From assembly GCA_948467395.1 (NCBI GenBank), contig CAOKDX010000018.1, positions 1 to 58,345 on the forward strand: a stretch of 58,345 nt of DNA, read 5' to 3'. Below are positions 9,106-17,056 of this stretch, piece after piece. The notes below the pieces were generated by a model. The model was given only the letters and a program-made list of their open reading frames with translations, was not told the origin of the DNA and did not search any database. The translations under genes and the position numbers were made by a program. Numbering within the stretch: the stretch's first letter is position 1; the number at the start of each line of letters is the position of its first letter. This DNA is from an uncultured Clostridia bacterium (lineage in GTDB: Bacteria; Bacillota; Clostridia; Lachnospirales; Lachnospiraceae).

Positions 9106-10014
9106 ATGGACCTGCCAATCCCCTATTTCAACTCAATGTCAGAGGCGCTGACTACACTTTTTCATGAGAAAATAAAGATCTCAGGAACCCGGCGGATCAC
9201 CGGCGGCGATATCAATAGGGCGTATGGCCTGTCACTGTCGGATGGGACACAGCTCTTTATGAAGTCAAATACACCGGATAATATCTCATTTTTCAAAACG
9301 GAGGCCGCAGGACTCACTGCCATGGCCTCCACCGGCGCTGTCCGGACTCCCCGGCTCCTCTGTTATGGATCGGATTCAGAGGAGAACGGATTTTCCTTCT
9401 TACTGATGGACTTCCTTTCCCCAAGTAAACCGGCATCCGATTACTGGGAGGTTTTGGGAGAGGAACTGGCCGCCATGCATCAGGCAGACACGGCAGGTTT
9501 TGTATCGGAGGGCAGATATGGTTTCTTCTGCGACAATTATATCGGTTCAGGAAATCAATCCAATGTGATCCATGCAAACTGGACTGAATTTTTCCGCAGC
9601 TGCCGTCTGGAACCACAGTTCCGTCGCGCCGGCCGATATTTTAACACAGCGGAGCAGCGTGACATATCACATCTGTTGAATCATCTTGATGACCTTCTAA
9701 TCGAACCAGACCATCCATCCTTACTACACGGTGATCTGTGGTCAGGCAATGTTATAACAGGAAATGACGGCCGGGCATGGCTCATCGACCCAGCTGCCTA
9801 TGTGGGACATGCAGAAGCTGACCTGGCCATGACAGAGCTTTTCGGCGGCTTTCCCGCGGCCTTTTATGATGCCTATAAAAAAGCAGCCCCTCTGCAGCCA
9901 GGATATGATGACCGCCGGGATCTGTACAATCTGTACCATCTCCTGAATCATCTTAATCTGTTTGGGACCGCCTATCTTTCACCTGTGAAAAGAATATTGG
10001 GAAAGTATACATGA
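9106..10014 (+). CDS. Fructosamine kinase-like aminoglycoside-phosphotransferase-fold protein
   Basis: The only plus-strand gene. The 302-residue protein matches the fructosamine/ketosamine-3-kinase family: ITGGDINRAY near residue 32 (nucleotide loop), the catalytic LLHGDLWSGN (Asp210, Asn215) and the metal-binding LIDPAAYVGHAEADLAM (Asp228). Family members phosphorylate sugar-amine adducts (fructosamine, ribulosamine), which then break down, so this may be a protein or metabolite deglycation enzyme. The substrate here is inferred, not shown. It is monocistronic and converges with the gene at 10045; no obvious terminator lies in the 30-base gap. Confidence 0.88.
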   Translation: MDLPIPYFNSMSEALTTLFHEKIKISGTRRITGGDINRAYGLSLSDGTQLFMKSNTPDNISFFKTEAAGLTAMASTGAVRTPRLLCYGSDSEENGFSFLLMDFLSPSKPASDYWEVLGEELAAMHQADTAGFVSEGRYGFFCDNYIGSGNQSNVIHANWTEFFRSCRLEPQFRRAGRYFNTAEQRDISHLLNHLDDLLIEPDHPSLLHGDLWSGNVITGNDGRAWLIDPAAYVGHAEADLAMTELFGGFPAAFYDAYKKAAPLQPGYDDRRDLYNLYHLLNHLNLFGTAYLSPVKRILGKYT

Positions 10015-10044
10015 AATCAATACATACCGGCACTGCTCCTGGTA

Positions 10045-10938
10045 TCATGGAACGGTAGACAGGGAAACGGTTTTTCCATCGGAAACTGCCCGGATCGTAC
10101 CCATCTTATCCGTCCGGTACACCTGTACATCCTCATCCTCCAGCTTCGCCAGTGTCTCCACGTGGGGATGTCCATAGGAATTATCCCTGCCGCAGCTGAT
10201 CACGCCGTATACCGGATCCGCCTTGCGGAGAAAATCCAGGCTGGTAGCCGTATAACTTCCATGATGCCCCAGCTTCAGTACATCGCACTCCAGGTCGTAA
10301 CCCTCCGCAAGTATATCCTTCTCCGCCTTCTCCTCCGCATCTCCCATAAAGAGAAAACGGTTTCTGCCATAGGCAAGCTGGACGACAATAGAACTCTCAT
10401 TGGCGTCGGAATATTTTTTCACCGGCGACAGAAAACGAACCAGTACATTTCCGTCAAAGGTGTACTCCCTGCCTATCTCCGGCATACTGGCCGAAAGGTT
10501 CTTTTTCTTCCTTGAAACAGTCACCTCACGATAAGTTTTCGTGTCCTTTTCCGCCTCCGGCATATAAAGGGTTTCCACCTGAAACTCATCAATCACATTG
10601 TCCAGCCCGCCAATATGGTCGCTGTCGGGATGGGTTCCCACCAGGACATCGAGCTTTTGGATCCCCGCATCCCGGAGAAACTGTACTACCTGTTCCCCCT
10701 TTTCATTTTTTCCTGCGTCGATCAGCATATGGAAATCTCCTTTACTGATCAGCGTGGCATCCCCCTGTCCCACATCTATATAAGACACCACCAGCTCACT
10801 TCCGTCTGTTGACATGGTGCCAAGGGCGGCGCCCTGATCCAGATAATCCTTCACCGGGCGGTAAAAGAGCGCTGCGATAATGATAAGGACAGGGATCAGC
10901 AGCTGCCTCAGTACCATCCGTTTCTGTTGTTTATTCAT
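10045..10938 (-). CDS. ComEC C-terminal-like MBL-fold hydrolase, membrane anchored
   Basis: A 297-residue protein with an N-terminal signal anchor (about residues 10-26) and an extracytoplasmic metallo-beta-lactamase domain. The metal motif THPDSDH supplies His103, Asp105, Asp107 and His108; later KLGHHGSYTAT and SYGHPH fit the ComEC/Rec2 C-terminal hydrolase. The large transmembrane channel domain of ComEC is absent, so this is a stand-alone hydrolase. In ComEC the domain is thought to degrade the non-transported DNA strand; a nuclease role here is an inference. It starts nine bases after pepD ends and probably shares its transcript. Confidence 0.8.
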   Translation of the reverse strand: MNKQQKRMVLRQLLIPVLIIIAALFYRPVKDYLDQGAALGTMSTDGSELVVSYIDVGQGDATLISKGDFHMLIDAGKNEKGEQVVQFLRDAGIQKLDVLVGTHPDSDHIGGLDNVIDEFQVETLYMPEAEKDTKTYREVTVSRKKKNLSASMPEIGREYTFDGNVLVRFLSPVKKYSDANESSIVVQLAYGRNRFLFMGDAEEKAEKDILAEGYDLECDVLKLGHHGSYTATSLDFLRKADPVYGVISCGRDNSYGHPHVETLAKLEDEDVQVYRTDKMGTIRAVSDGKTVSLSTVP

Positions 10939-10947
10939 ACTCTTTCC

Positions 10948-12432
10948 TTATTTTAACCGTTTTAATACTTCCAGGGTGTATTCCCATGTGCGCCGGACAC
11001 TCTCTGCATCCATAGTCTCCTTCGGCGTATGGATATCCTTCATATCCGGTCCAAAGGATACGCAGTCCAGACCCGGCAGCTTTCCGGCAAAAAGCCCGCA
11101 CTCCAGTCCGGCATGAATCGCCTGTATCTCCGGCTTTCTTCCATACTGCTCTTCGAAAACCTGTACCATCAGGTCCCTCAGCGGGGAATCCTGCCGGTAT
11201 TCCCAGGCCGGATAATCTCCCCTGCATGCCACCGTGCCCCCAAGGATTTCCATCAGGCAGCGCATACGGCTTACCAGCTCCTGCTTCTCCGTCTCCACAC
11301 TGCTTCTGACGGCAAAGGAAAAGAGCACCTTTTCCTCGTCTGTCACCAGCTTGCCAAGATTCAGGGAAGTCTGTACGAGCCCCTCTATATCTGCGCTCAT
11401 GCGCTGTACACCGCCCGGCAGGCTGACCAGTGCAGCGATGACCTTCCCCGTCCCATCTGCCGTCATGGCAGAAACCGAAGATATCTCTCCGGCCGCCTCC
11501 AGCTCCAGCCTGACATTTGGATCCGTTCGGCTGAACTCCCTCTGGCAGATCTCCGACAACTCATCTATCTTCTCCTGCAGCTGTCTGACCTCATCCCGGG
11601 AGGAAACGCAGAGCACAAGCTCCGCCTCGGCCGCTCTCGGGATGGCATTGTCTTTCAGGCCTCCGCCGACACTTACGATGCGGAACGCCGGAGCCTTAGG
11701 AATATCTGTTCCCGTCAATCTGCCGAGTTCATACAAAGCTCTTCCCATCAGCTGATTGGCATTTGCGCGCCCCTTGTGGATCTCAACACCGGAATGGCCG
11801 CCCTGTAGTCCAGTCACCACCAGCTTGGCACAAAAGCCCTCCGTCTCCTGTCTCTCCACCGGCAGCTCCGCCACAGCCATTACGCCGCCGGCACAGCTTA
11901 CCAGCAGATATCCCTCTTCCTCCGAATCCACATTGAGCATCGTTCTGGCTCTCAGACCGGAAGCGTCAATTCCCGCTGCCCCCAGCATACCAATTTCCTC
12001 ATCCACTGTGAAAACCGCCTCCAGCGGGGGATGAGGAATGTCTGTGGAATCCAGCAGCGCCAGCATATAAGCGACTGCAATGCCGTCGTCTCCACCCAGC
12101 GTCGTCCCCTGTGCGGAGACAATCCCATCCCGGAGCTGCAGACGGATCCCTTCCTTTTCAAAATCTATATCACAGCCCTCTTCCTTTTCACAGACCATAT
12201 CAATATGTCCCTGGATCATAACCGGAGCTGCATTCTCATATCCGGGGGTCCCCTCCTTCCAGATAATCACATTATTCATGCTGTCCTGTTCTGCCCTGAG
12301 CTCATGTTCCTCTGCAAATGCCATCAGATAATCACTGATCTTCTTCGTATTAGTCGAGCCGTGGGGGATTCCGCAGATCTCCTCAAAATAGCGGAATACC
12401 GGTTTCGGCTCCAGCTCTGATAAAATCGCCAT
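10948..12432 (-). CDS. pepD: Aminoacyl-histidine dipeptidase (M20C)
   Basis: A cytoplasmic zinc dipeptidase of the PepD group, acting on dipeptides such as Xaa-His. The 494-residue protein has the M20 metal and catalytic residues: GHIDMV (His76, Asp78), GGDDG (Asp115), DEEIG (Glu145, Glu146), GLQGGHSG and a late histidine in the AIHAGLECG region. I placed the start at the ATG with GGAGG eleven bases upstream rather than the GTG at 12450. The OPT transporter and PqqD protein immediately upstream on the same strand suggest a peptide uptake and breakdown unit. Confidence 0.93.
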   Translation of the reverse strand: MAILSELEPKPVFRYFEEICGIPHGSTNTKKISDYLMAFAEEHELRAEQDSMNNVIIWKEGTPGYENAAPVMIQGHIDMVCEKEEGCDIDFEKEGIRLQLRDGIVSAQGTTLGGDDGIAVAYMLALLDSTDIPHPPLEAVFTVDEEIGMLGAAGIDASGLRARTMLNVDSEEEGYLLVSCAGGVMAVAELPVERQETEGFCAKLVVTGLQGGHSGVEIHKGRANANQLMGRALYELGRLTGTDIPKAPAFRIVSVGGGLKDNAIPRAAEAELVLCVSSRDEVRQLQEKIDELSEICQREFSRTDPNVRLELEAAGEISSVSAMTADGTGKVIAALVSLPGGVQRMSADIEGLVQTSLNLGKLVTDEEKVLFSFAVRSSVETEKQELVSRMRCLMEILGGTVACRGDYPAWEYRQDSPLRDLMVQVFEEQYGRKPEIQAIHAGLECGLFAGKLPGLDCVSFGPDMKDIHTPKETMDAESVRRTWEYTLEVLKRLK

Positions 12433-12454
12433 ACAACAAAATTCCTCCACTGAA

Positions 12455-12811
12455 TCACTTTTTCTTAATAATAAAACGGTTATTCTGCAGTGTGCCCAGG
12501 AAGGTCACCACACGATCCAGCATTCTGTCCTCCTCCTGGGGAAACTGCTCCTTCATCGCCATCACGATATCATACACGGTATTGCTGCCATCCAGGCGCT
12601 CCCACAGGGCAGAGCCATACGTGTCCAGTGAAATATGGCTCACCCTGGGTTTATGCCAGATCTTCTGGGCAATCCGGTGATGAATCCCTCTGTTTTCCAC
12701 ATCGACAACGATTTTCCCATCCCCGTTCCTGTGCCACGGCCGGTCGGGGCTGGGAAGAAATATCGTGTCCATATAATTCGGCGCAATTTTCTTTGTCCTA
12801 TGCAATGCCAT
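12455..12811 (-). CDS. PqqD-like protein coupled to the OPT transporter
   Basis: A 118-residue protein that resembles the PqqD / RiPP-recognition-element fold over about residues 45-115 (GSALWERLDGSNTVYDIV, then a helical segment with FLGTLQNNRFI). Its ATG directly follows the TAA of the OPT transporter, so it is translationally coupled to it. PqqD proteins usually bind a leader peptide for a radical SAM enzyme, but no such enzyme or precursor is nearby. Its job with a transporter and a dipeptidase is unknown; a peptide-binding adaptor is one speculation. Confidence 0.7.
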   Translation of the reverse strand: MALHRTKKIAPNYMDTIFLPSPDRPWHRNGDGKIVVDVENRGIHHRIAQKIWHKPRVSHISLDTYGSALWERLDGSNTVYDIVMAMKEQFPQEEDRMLDRVVTFLGTLQNNRFIIKKK

Positions 12812-14719
12812 TTACCTTTCCTTCGCCTTCTTTTTGTGTAATGAGAAATACACAATGGTGGCCAGCAGCAGCAGGAAGAACACGACTCCTCCTGCATTTC
12901 CAAGAGGTGTGGACAATTTAAACATATCCGCCAGTGATTTGCCGCCTCTCATAGGGATCACGGCAAAGACCGCCAGAAGAATGCCCACCAGTCCTTCGCC
13001 GGCGATGAGGCCGGAGCTGTACAGCACGCCCCTTTCCGTAATATTTTTACCCTCTTCCTCACTTCTGCCGGCTTTTTTCCGCTCAAAGAACCACCGGATC
13101 AGACCGCCGATAAAAATCGGCACAGACAGATAAATGGGAAGATATAGTCCAATGGCGATAGGAAGCACCGGCATTCCCAGCACTTCAATCACCACGGCGA
13201 TAAAGATACCGCAGAACACAAGGCCCCATGGAAGGGTGCCGCCCATAACGCCTTCCACAACAAGCTTCATCAAAGTTGCCTGCGGGGCAGGAAGCTGTGT
13301 TGTGCCATATCCCCACGCCGCGTTGAGCAGATACATTACGCCGCCGATAGCAAGGGCCGATACTACGGCGCCCACCAGTTCACCGATCTGCTGGCGCATC
13401 GGCGTAGCGCCGACGATGTAACCTGTCTTCAGATCCTGTGACGTGTCGCCCGCCATAGCTGCCACAATACAGATTACCGTACCGATGCAGATGGAGGATG
13501 CCATTCCCGCATATCCCGTCATACCCGTGGCCTTCAACAGGGCTGTGGCCAGCAAAAGGGTAGCAATGGCCATACCGGATACCGGGTTATTGGAGGATCC
13601 CACCAGTCCTACCATACGGCTTGAGACGGTGGCAAAGAAAAATCCAAAAATAACAATGATCAGCGCTCCCAGAAGACTCACTGGAACAGACGGGAGAAGC
13701 CAGATCACAAGCGCAATCAGCAGGGCACCGCCCATAACGAAGGGCAGCGGCAGATCTTTATTTGTCCGAAGCTCCGTATCATCCTTATGTCCAAAACCAC
13801 GAACCGCTTTGGAAAATGTTTTCATTATCGTTGGCAGGGATTTGACCAGACTGATAATACCGCCTGCCGCCACGGCACCCGCTCCGATATAGCGGATATA
13901 GGAGCTCCAGATGCCAGACGCCCCCAGCACAGATATGGCCTTCTCACCCGGTGCGATTACCATATCCCCGCCAAAAAGACTGATCAGGGGGATGATGACA
14001 AACCAGCCGAGAACCCCTCCGGCAAACATATAGGAGGAAATCTTTTTCCCGCATATATAGCCCACTCCGGCCAGAGCCGGAAGCACGTCTGCGCCAAAGC
14101 CGGCCCGCAGCGGTTTGATCTCCCATGCCACCTCCGACGGGAATAAACACAGGCCGTCCGCAATAAACTTATAAAGAGCAGAGATTCCCAGACCGGAAAA
14201 TACTACCTTGGACTTGTCCCCTCCGCTCTCTCCGGCAAGCAGCACCTCCGCACAGGCGGTGCCCTCCGGGAACGGCAGCACGCCATGCTCTTCTACAATA
14301 AGGGCTGTCCGCAGGGGCACCATAAAGAGGACACCCAGCAGGCCGCCGCACACGGCGATAGCCGATATTTCAAGAAAAGAAGGCGCCGATACCATCTCAC
14401 TCTCCTCTGCCCACATAAACAGGGCAGGAAGGGTAAAGATGGCTCCCGCCGCCAGGGATTCACCGGCAGACCCAATGGTCTGTACCATATTGTTTTCCAA
14501 TATATTGTCTCTTCGCAGCACAAAACGGATCAGTCCCATAGAAATCACAGCCGCCGGGATCGATGCCGACACCGTCATTCCCACGCGAAGCCCCAGATAC
14601 GCATTCGCCGCTCCAAACACCACTGCCAGTATGATACCCAGGATCAGTGATACCACTGTAAATTCTGGAACAACCTTGTCCGCAGGGATAAACGGCTTAA
14701 AATCATTTTTGTTTTCCAT
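12812..14719 (-). CDS. OPT family oligopeptide transporter
   Basis: A 635-residue polytopic membrane protein, with about 14-16 hydrophobic segments from residue 25 to the C-terminus. Sequences such as NAYLGLRVGMTVSASIPAAV and FPEGTACAEVLLAGE are typical of bacterial OPT (oligopeptide transporter) proteins, which import peptides by proton coupling. I chose the ATG at 14719, with GAGG eight bases upstream; the ATG at 14749 has no ribosome binding site. It is followed by the PqqD-like gene and pepD, which supports peptide as cargo, although some OPT proteins carry metal chelates. Confidence 0.92.
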   Translation of the reverse strand: MENKNDFKPFIPADKVVPEFTVVSLILGIILAVVFGAANAYLGLRVGMTVSASIPAAVISMGLIRFVLRRDNILENNMVQTIGSAGESLAAGAIFTLPALFMWAEESEMVSAPSFLEISAIAVCGGLLGVLFMVPLRTALIVEEHGVLPFPEGTACAEVLLAGESGGDKSKVVFSGLGISALYKFIADGLCLFPSEVAWEIKPLRAGFGADVLPALAGVGYICGKKISSYMFAGGVLGWFVIIPLISLFGGDMVIAPGEKAISVLGASGIWSSYIRYIGAGAVAAGGIISLVKSLPTIMKTFSKAVRGFGHKDDTELRTNKDLPLPFVMGGALLIALVIWLLPSVPVSLLGALIIVIFGFFFATVSSRMVGLVGSSNNPVSGMAIATLLLATALLKATGMTGYAGMASSICIGTVICIVAAMAGDTSQDLKTGYIVGATPMRQQIGELVGAVVSALAIGGVMYLLNAAWGYGTTQLPAPQATLMKLVVEGVMGGTLPWGLVFCGIFIAVVIEVLGMPVLPIAIGLYLPIYLSVPIFIGGLIRWFFERKKAGRSEEEGKNITERGVLYSSGLIAGEGLVGILLAVFAVIPMRGGKSLADMFKLSTPLGNAGGVVFFLLLLATIVYFSLHKKKAKER

Positions 14720-14761
14720 AACCTTTACCTCTCTATCGTAAAATTTCATTAACTGATATGT

Positions 14762-14790
14762 AGTATATCACAAAAGACAGGATTACAAAA
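14762..14790 (-). promoter_or_regulatory. Possible promoter of the OPT-pqqD-pepD run
   Basis: TATACT (14762-14767) is a good -10 box on the minus strand. The -35 is weak: TTTTGT at 17 bases or TTGTAA at 15 bases. The surrounding 112-base gap is AT-rich and holds nothing else I recognise. Confidence 0.4.
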
Positions 14791-14861
14791 GTAATTTTCA
14801 AACAAATCATGATTTTTAGACATATTTTTTGCTGTCACATCCCTATCGGCACGCTATCGTT

Positions 14862-15536
14862 TTAAATATCGGCAATCTGCCAGTCCACAGGTTCCACACC
14901 ATTCTGCTGAAGGAAATCATTGGTCTGACTGAAAGGCTTGCTCCCAAAAAAGCCCCGGTATGCGGAGAGCGGACTGGGATGCGGCGCTTTCAATATGAGA
15001 TGCTTCGGGTTCGTCAGCATCTTCTCCTTCGCCTGCGCCGGTTTCCCCCACAAAATAAATACCACCGGCCGGTCCTGTTCATTCACTGCCCGGATGGCTG
15101 CGTCGGTAAATTCCTCCCATCCCACATTGCGGTGGGACATGGGCTTATGCGCCTGCACAGTCAGCACCGTATTGAGCATCAGTACCCCCTGCTCCGCCCA
15201 TGAGGTCAGATATCCGTTATTCGGGATCCGGCATCCCAGATCATCGTGCAGCTCCTGATAAATATTTACCAGGGACGGAGGGATCTCCACCTGGGGTTTC
15301 ACAGAGAAACAGAGTCCATGGGCCTGTCCCTCATTGTGGTAGGGATCCTGTCCCAGTATCACGACCTTCACCTGGTTCAGCGGCGTCAGATGGAAAGCGG
15401 TGAAGATCTCATCTGATTTGGGATATACCGCCGTTTTTCCATACTGCTCCTTCACAAAAACAAATAATTTCTTATAATACTCCTTGGAAAATTCCTCCTT
15501 CAGTGCCTCTTCCCATGCTCCCGTCAGTCCTGCCAT
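14862..15536 (-). CDS. ung: Uracil-DNA glycosylase
   Basis: Removes uracil from DNA in base excision repair. The family 1 signature GQDPYHNEGQAHGLCFSV carries the catalytic Asp64, and HPSPLSAYRGFFG holds the catalytic histidine loop near the C-terminus. Length (about 224 residues) is normal. The start is uncertain: ATG at 15536 has AGGAG ten bases away, while a GTG at 15542 has it at five. It follows hisF by a short gap. Dut, which limits uracil entry into DNA, is encoded elsewhere in the window. Confidence 0.96.
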   Translation of the reverse strand: MAGLTGAWEEALKEEFSKEYYKKLFVFVKEQYGKTAVYPKSDEIFTAFHLTPLNQVKVVILGQDPYHNEGQAHGLCFSVKPQVEIPPSLVNIYQELHDDLGCRIPNNGYLTSWAEQGVLMLNTVLTVQAHKPMSHRNVGWEEFTDAAIRAVNEQDRPVVFILWGKPAQAKEKMLTNPKHLILKAPHPSPLSAYRGFFGSKPFSQTNDFLQQNGVEPVDWQIADI

Positions 15537-15576
15537 AGTCACATTCACTCCTTTTTATCATCTGGCCTCTCATCAT

Positions 15577-16338
15577 TTACAGCCGTACACTAATGCCTCT
15601 TCCTCTCAGGTACCCCTTCAGATCCAAGATCTCCAGCTCTTTGAAATGAAACAGGGATGCCGCCAGCACGGCGTCCGCCTTCCCCTCTGTCAGCGCCTCG
15701 TAAAAATGCTCCTTCGTACCGGCTCCCCCGGATGCAATGACCGGAATCCCCACATTTTCTGATATCGTTCTCGTCAATTCCACGTCATACCCGTTTTTCG
15801 TGCCGTCACAATCCATGCTGGTCAGCAGGATCTCACCGGCGCCGAGCTGCTCTGCCTGAATCGCCCACTCCACGGCATCCATCTCCATATCAACCCGGCC
15901 GCCGTTTTTATAAATCGTCCAGCCGTGGCCATCCTCTCTTCTTCTGGCATCAATGGCCACCACGACACACTGTGTGCCAAATATATCCGCCGCCTGGGAT
16001 ACCAGGGACGGATTCAATATCGCCGCCGAATTCACCGCTACCTTATCGGCACCCTCCCGAAGAATCATCCGGAAATCATCAATGGTCCGGATACCACCGC
16101 CCACAGTAAAGGGGATAAATACCGTCTCCGCCACCCTGCGCACCATATTCGTCTTAATCTCCCTGGCATCGCTGGAGGCCGTAATATCGAGAAATACCAG
16201 TTCATCGGCACCCGCCTCTCCATAGGCGGCGCCAACGGCAACGGGATCTCCTGCATCGATTAGATTTACAAAATTCACTCCCTTGACCACGCGTCCATTA
16301 TTTACATCCAGACATGGAATTATTCTTTTTGTATACAT
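15577..16338 (-). CDS. hisF: Imidazole glycerol phosphate synthase subunit HisF
   Basis: The cyclase subunit of histidine biosynthesis: uses ammonia from HisH to turn PRFAR into imidazole glycerol phosphate and AICAR. The 253-residue (beta-alpha)8 barrel shows Asp11 ([12 protein letters not shown]) and Asp130 (VVVAID), the expected catalytic pair, and the phosphate-binding VGGGIRT and ASGGAG loops. The ATG at 16338 has AGGAGGTA just upstream, which decides it over longer in-frame starts. It lies 43 bases after hisH, its partner. Confidence 0.97.
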   Translation of the reverse strand: MYTKRIIPCLDVNNGRVVKGVNFVNLIDAGDPVAVGAAYGEAGADELVFLDITASSDAREIKTNMVRRVAETVFIPFTVGGGIRTIDDFRMILREGADKVAVNSAAILNPSLVSQAADIFGTQCVVVAIDARRREDGHGWTIYKNGGRVDMEMDAVEWAIQAEQLGAGEILLTSMDCDGTKNGYDVELTRTISENVGIPVIASGGAGTKEHFYEALTEGKADAVLAASLFHFKELEILDLKGYLRGRGISVRL

Positions 16339-16381
16339 TTTACCTCCTAAAACCGTCTTTGCCGGCATCAATATATTATGG

Positions 16382-16990
16382 TCACACAGCGGCAAAATTT
16401 TTTAATACCTGCAGTCCCACATCACCGCTTTTCTCCGGATGAAATTGTGTCGCAAATATATTGCCCCGCTCTGCGGCAGCATGAACTTCCACGATATAAT
16501 CCGTCACAGCAGCCACATCCTCCTGACGTGCCGCCCTCAGATAATAGGAATGCACGAAATAGAAATAGGATTCCTCTGGAATCCCCCGAAACAGCCGGGA
16601 ATCCCGATGGATCCGGATGGAGTTCCACCCCATATGGGGAATTTTAAACCCTTCTTTTTCGGGAAACCGCACAATCTCCCCCGGCAGAAGTCCCAGCCCC
16701 GGCACATCCCGCTCCGATTCATCACTCCTCTCAAAGAAGAGCTGAAGCCCAAGACATATACCCAGCACCGGAGTTCCTTTCGCCGCCTTCTCCCGCAGGA
16801 TTTCCGTAAGATGGCAGCGGTTCAGCTTTCCCATGGCGTCCTCAAAAGCGCCCACGCCGGGGACGATAATCTTATCTGCCTGCCGGATTCTGTCCGGATC
16901 TCCCGTAACAGCCGTATCCTCGCCAATATACCGCAGGGCTTTCTCCACGCTCTTAATATTTCCGGCATCATAATCCACTATTGTAATCAT
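16382..16990 (-). CDS. hisH: Imidazole glycerol phosphate synthase subunit HisH
   Basis: The glutamine amidotransferase subunit that supplies ammonia to HisF. The class I triad is complete: Cys79 in [10 protein letters not shown], with His184 and Glu186 in [10 protein letters not shown]. At 202 residues the length is usual. The ATG at 16990 has GGAGG five bases upstream and is preferred over the one at 17002. Only hisH and hisF of the pathway lie here, so the rest of the his genes must be elsewhere. Confidence 0.97.
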   Translation of the reverse strand: MITIVDYDAGNIKSVEKALRYIGEDTAVTGDPDRIRQADKIIVPGVGAFEDAMGKLNRCHLTEILREKAAKGTPVLGICLGLQLFFERSDESERDVPGLGLLPGEIVRFPEKEGFKIPHMGWNSIRIHRDSRLFRGIPEESYFYFVHSYYLRAARQEDVAAVTDYIVEVHAAAERGNIFATQFHPEKSGDVGLQVLKNFAAV

Positions 16991-17013
16991 TCCAACCTCC
17001 ATCTCCGTATAAA

Positions 17014-17050
17014 TGTGTATACCGGTCTGGCATGCAGACCGGTATACACA
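17014..17050 (-). terminator. Perfect 16-bp inverted repeat before hisH
   Basis: Arms at 17014-17029 and 17035-17050 match perfectly around a 5-base loop. It lies seven bases beyond the end of the zinc-ribbon gene and 23 bases before hisH, and the minus-strand RNA would continue with UUUAU. It is most simply the terminator of the lipoprotein-cheV-zinc-ribbon run, but the U run is weak and the palindrome could also serve as a protein-binding site for hisHF. Confidence 0.55.
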
Positions 17051-17056
17051 TCACAT

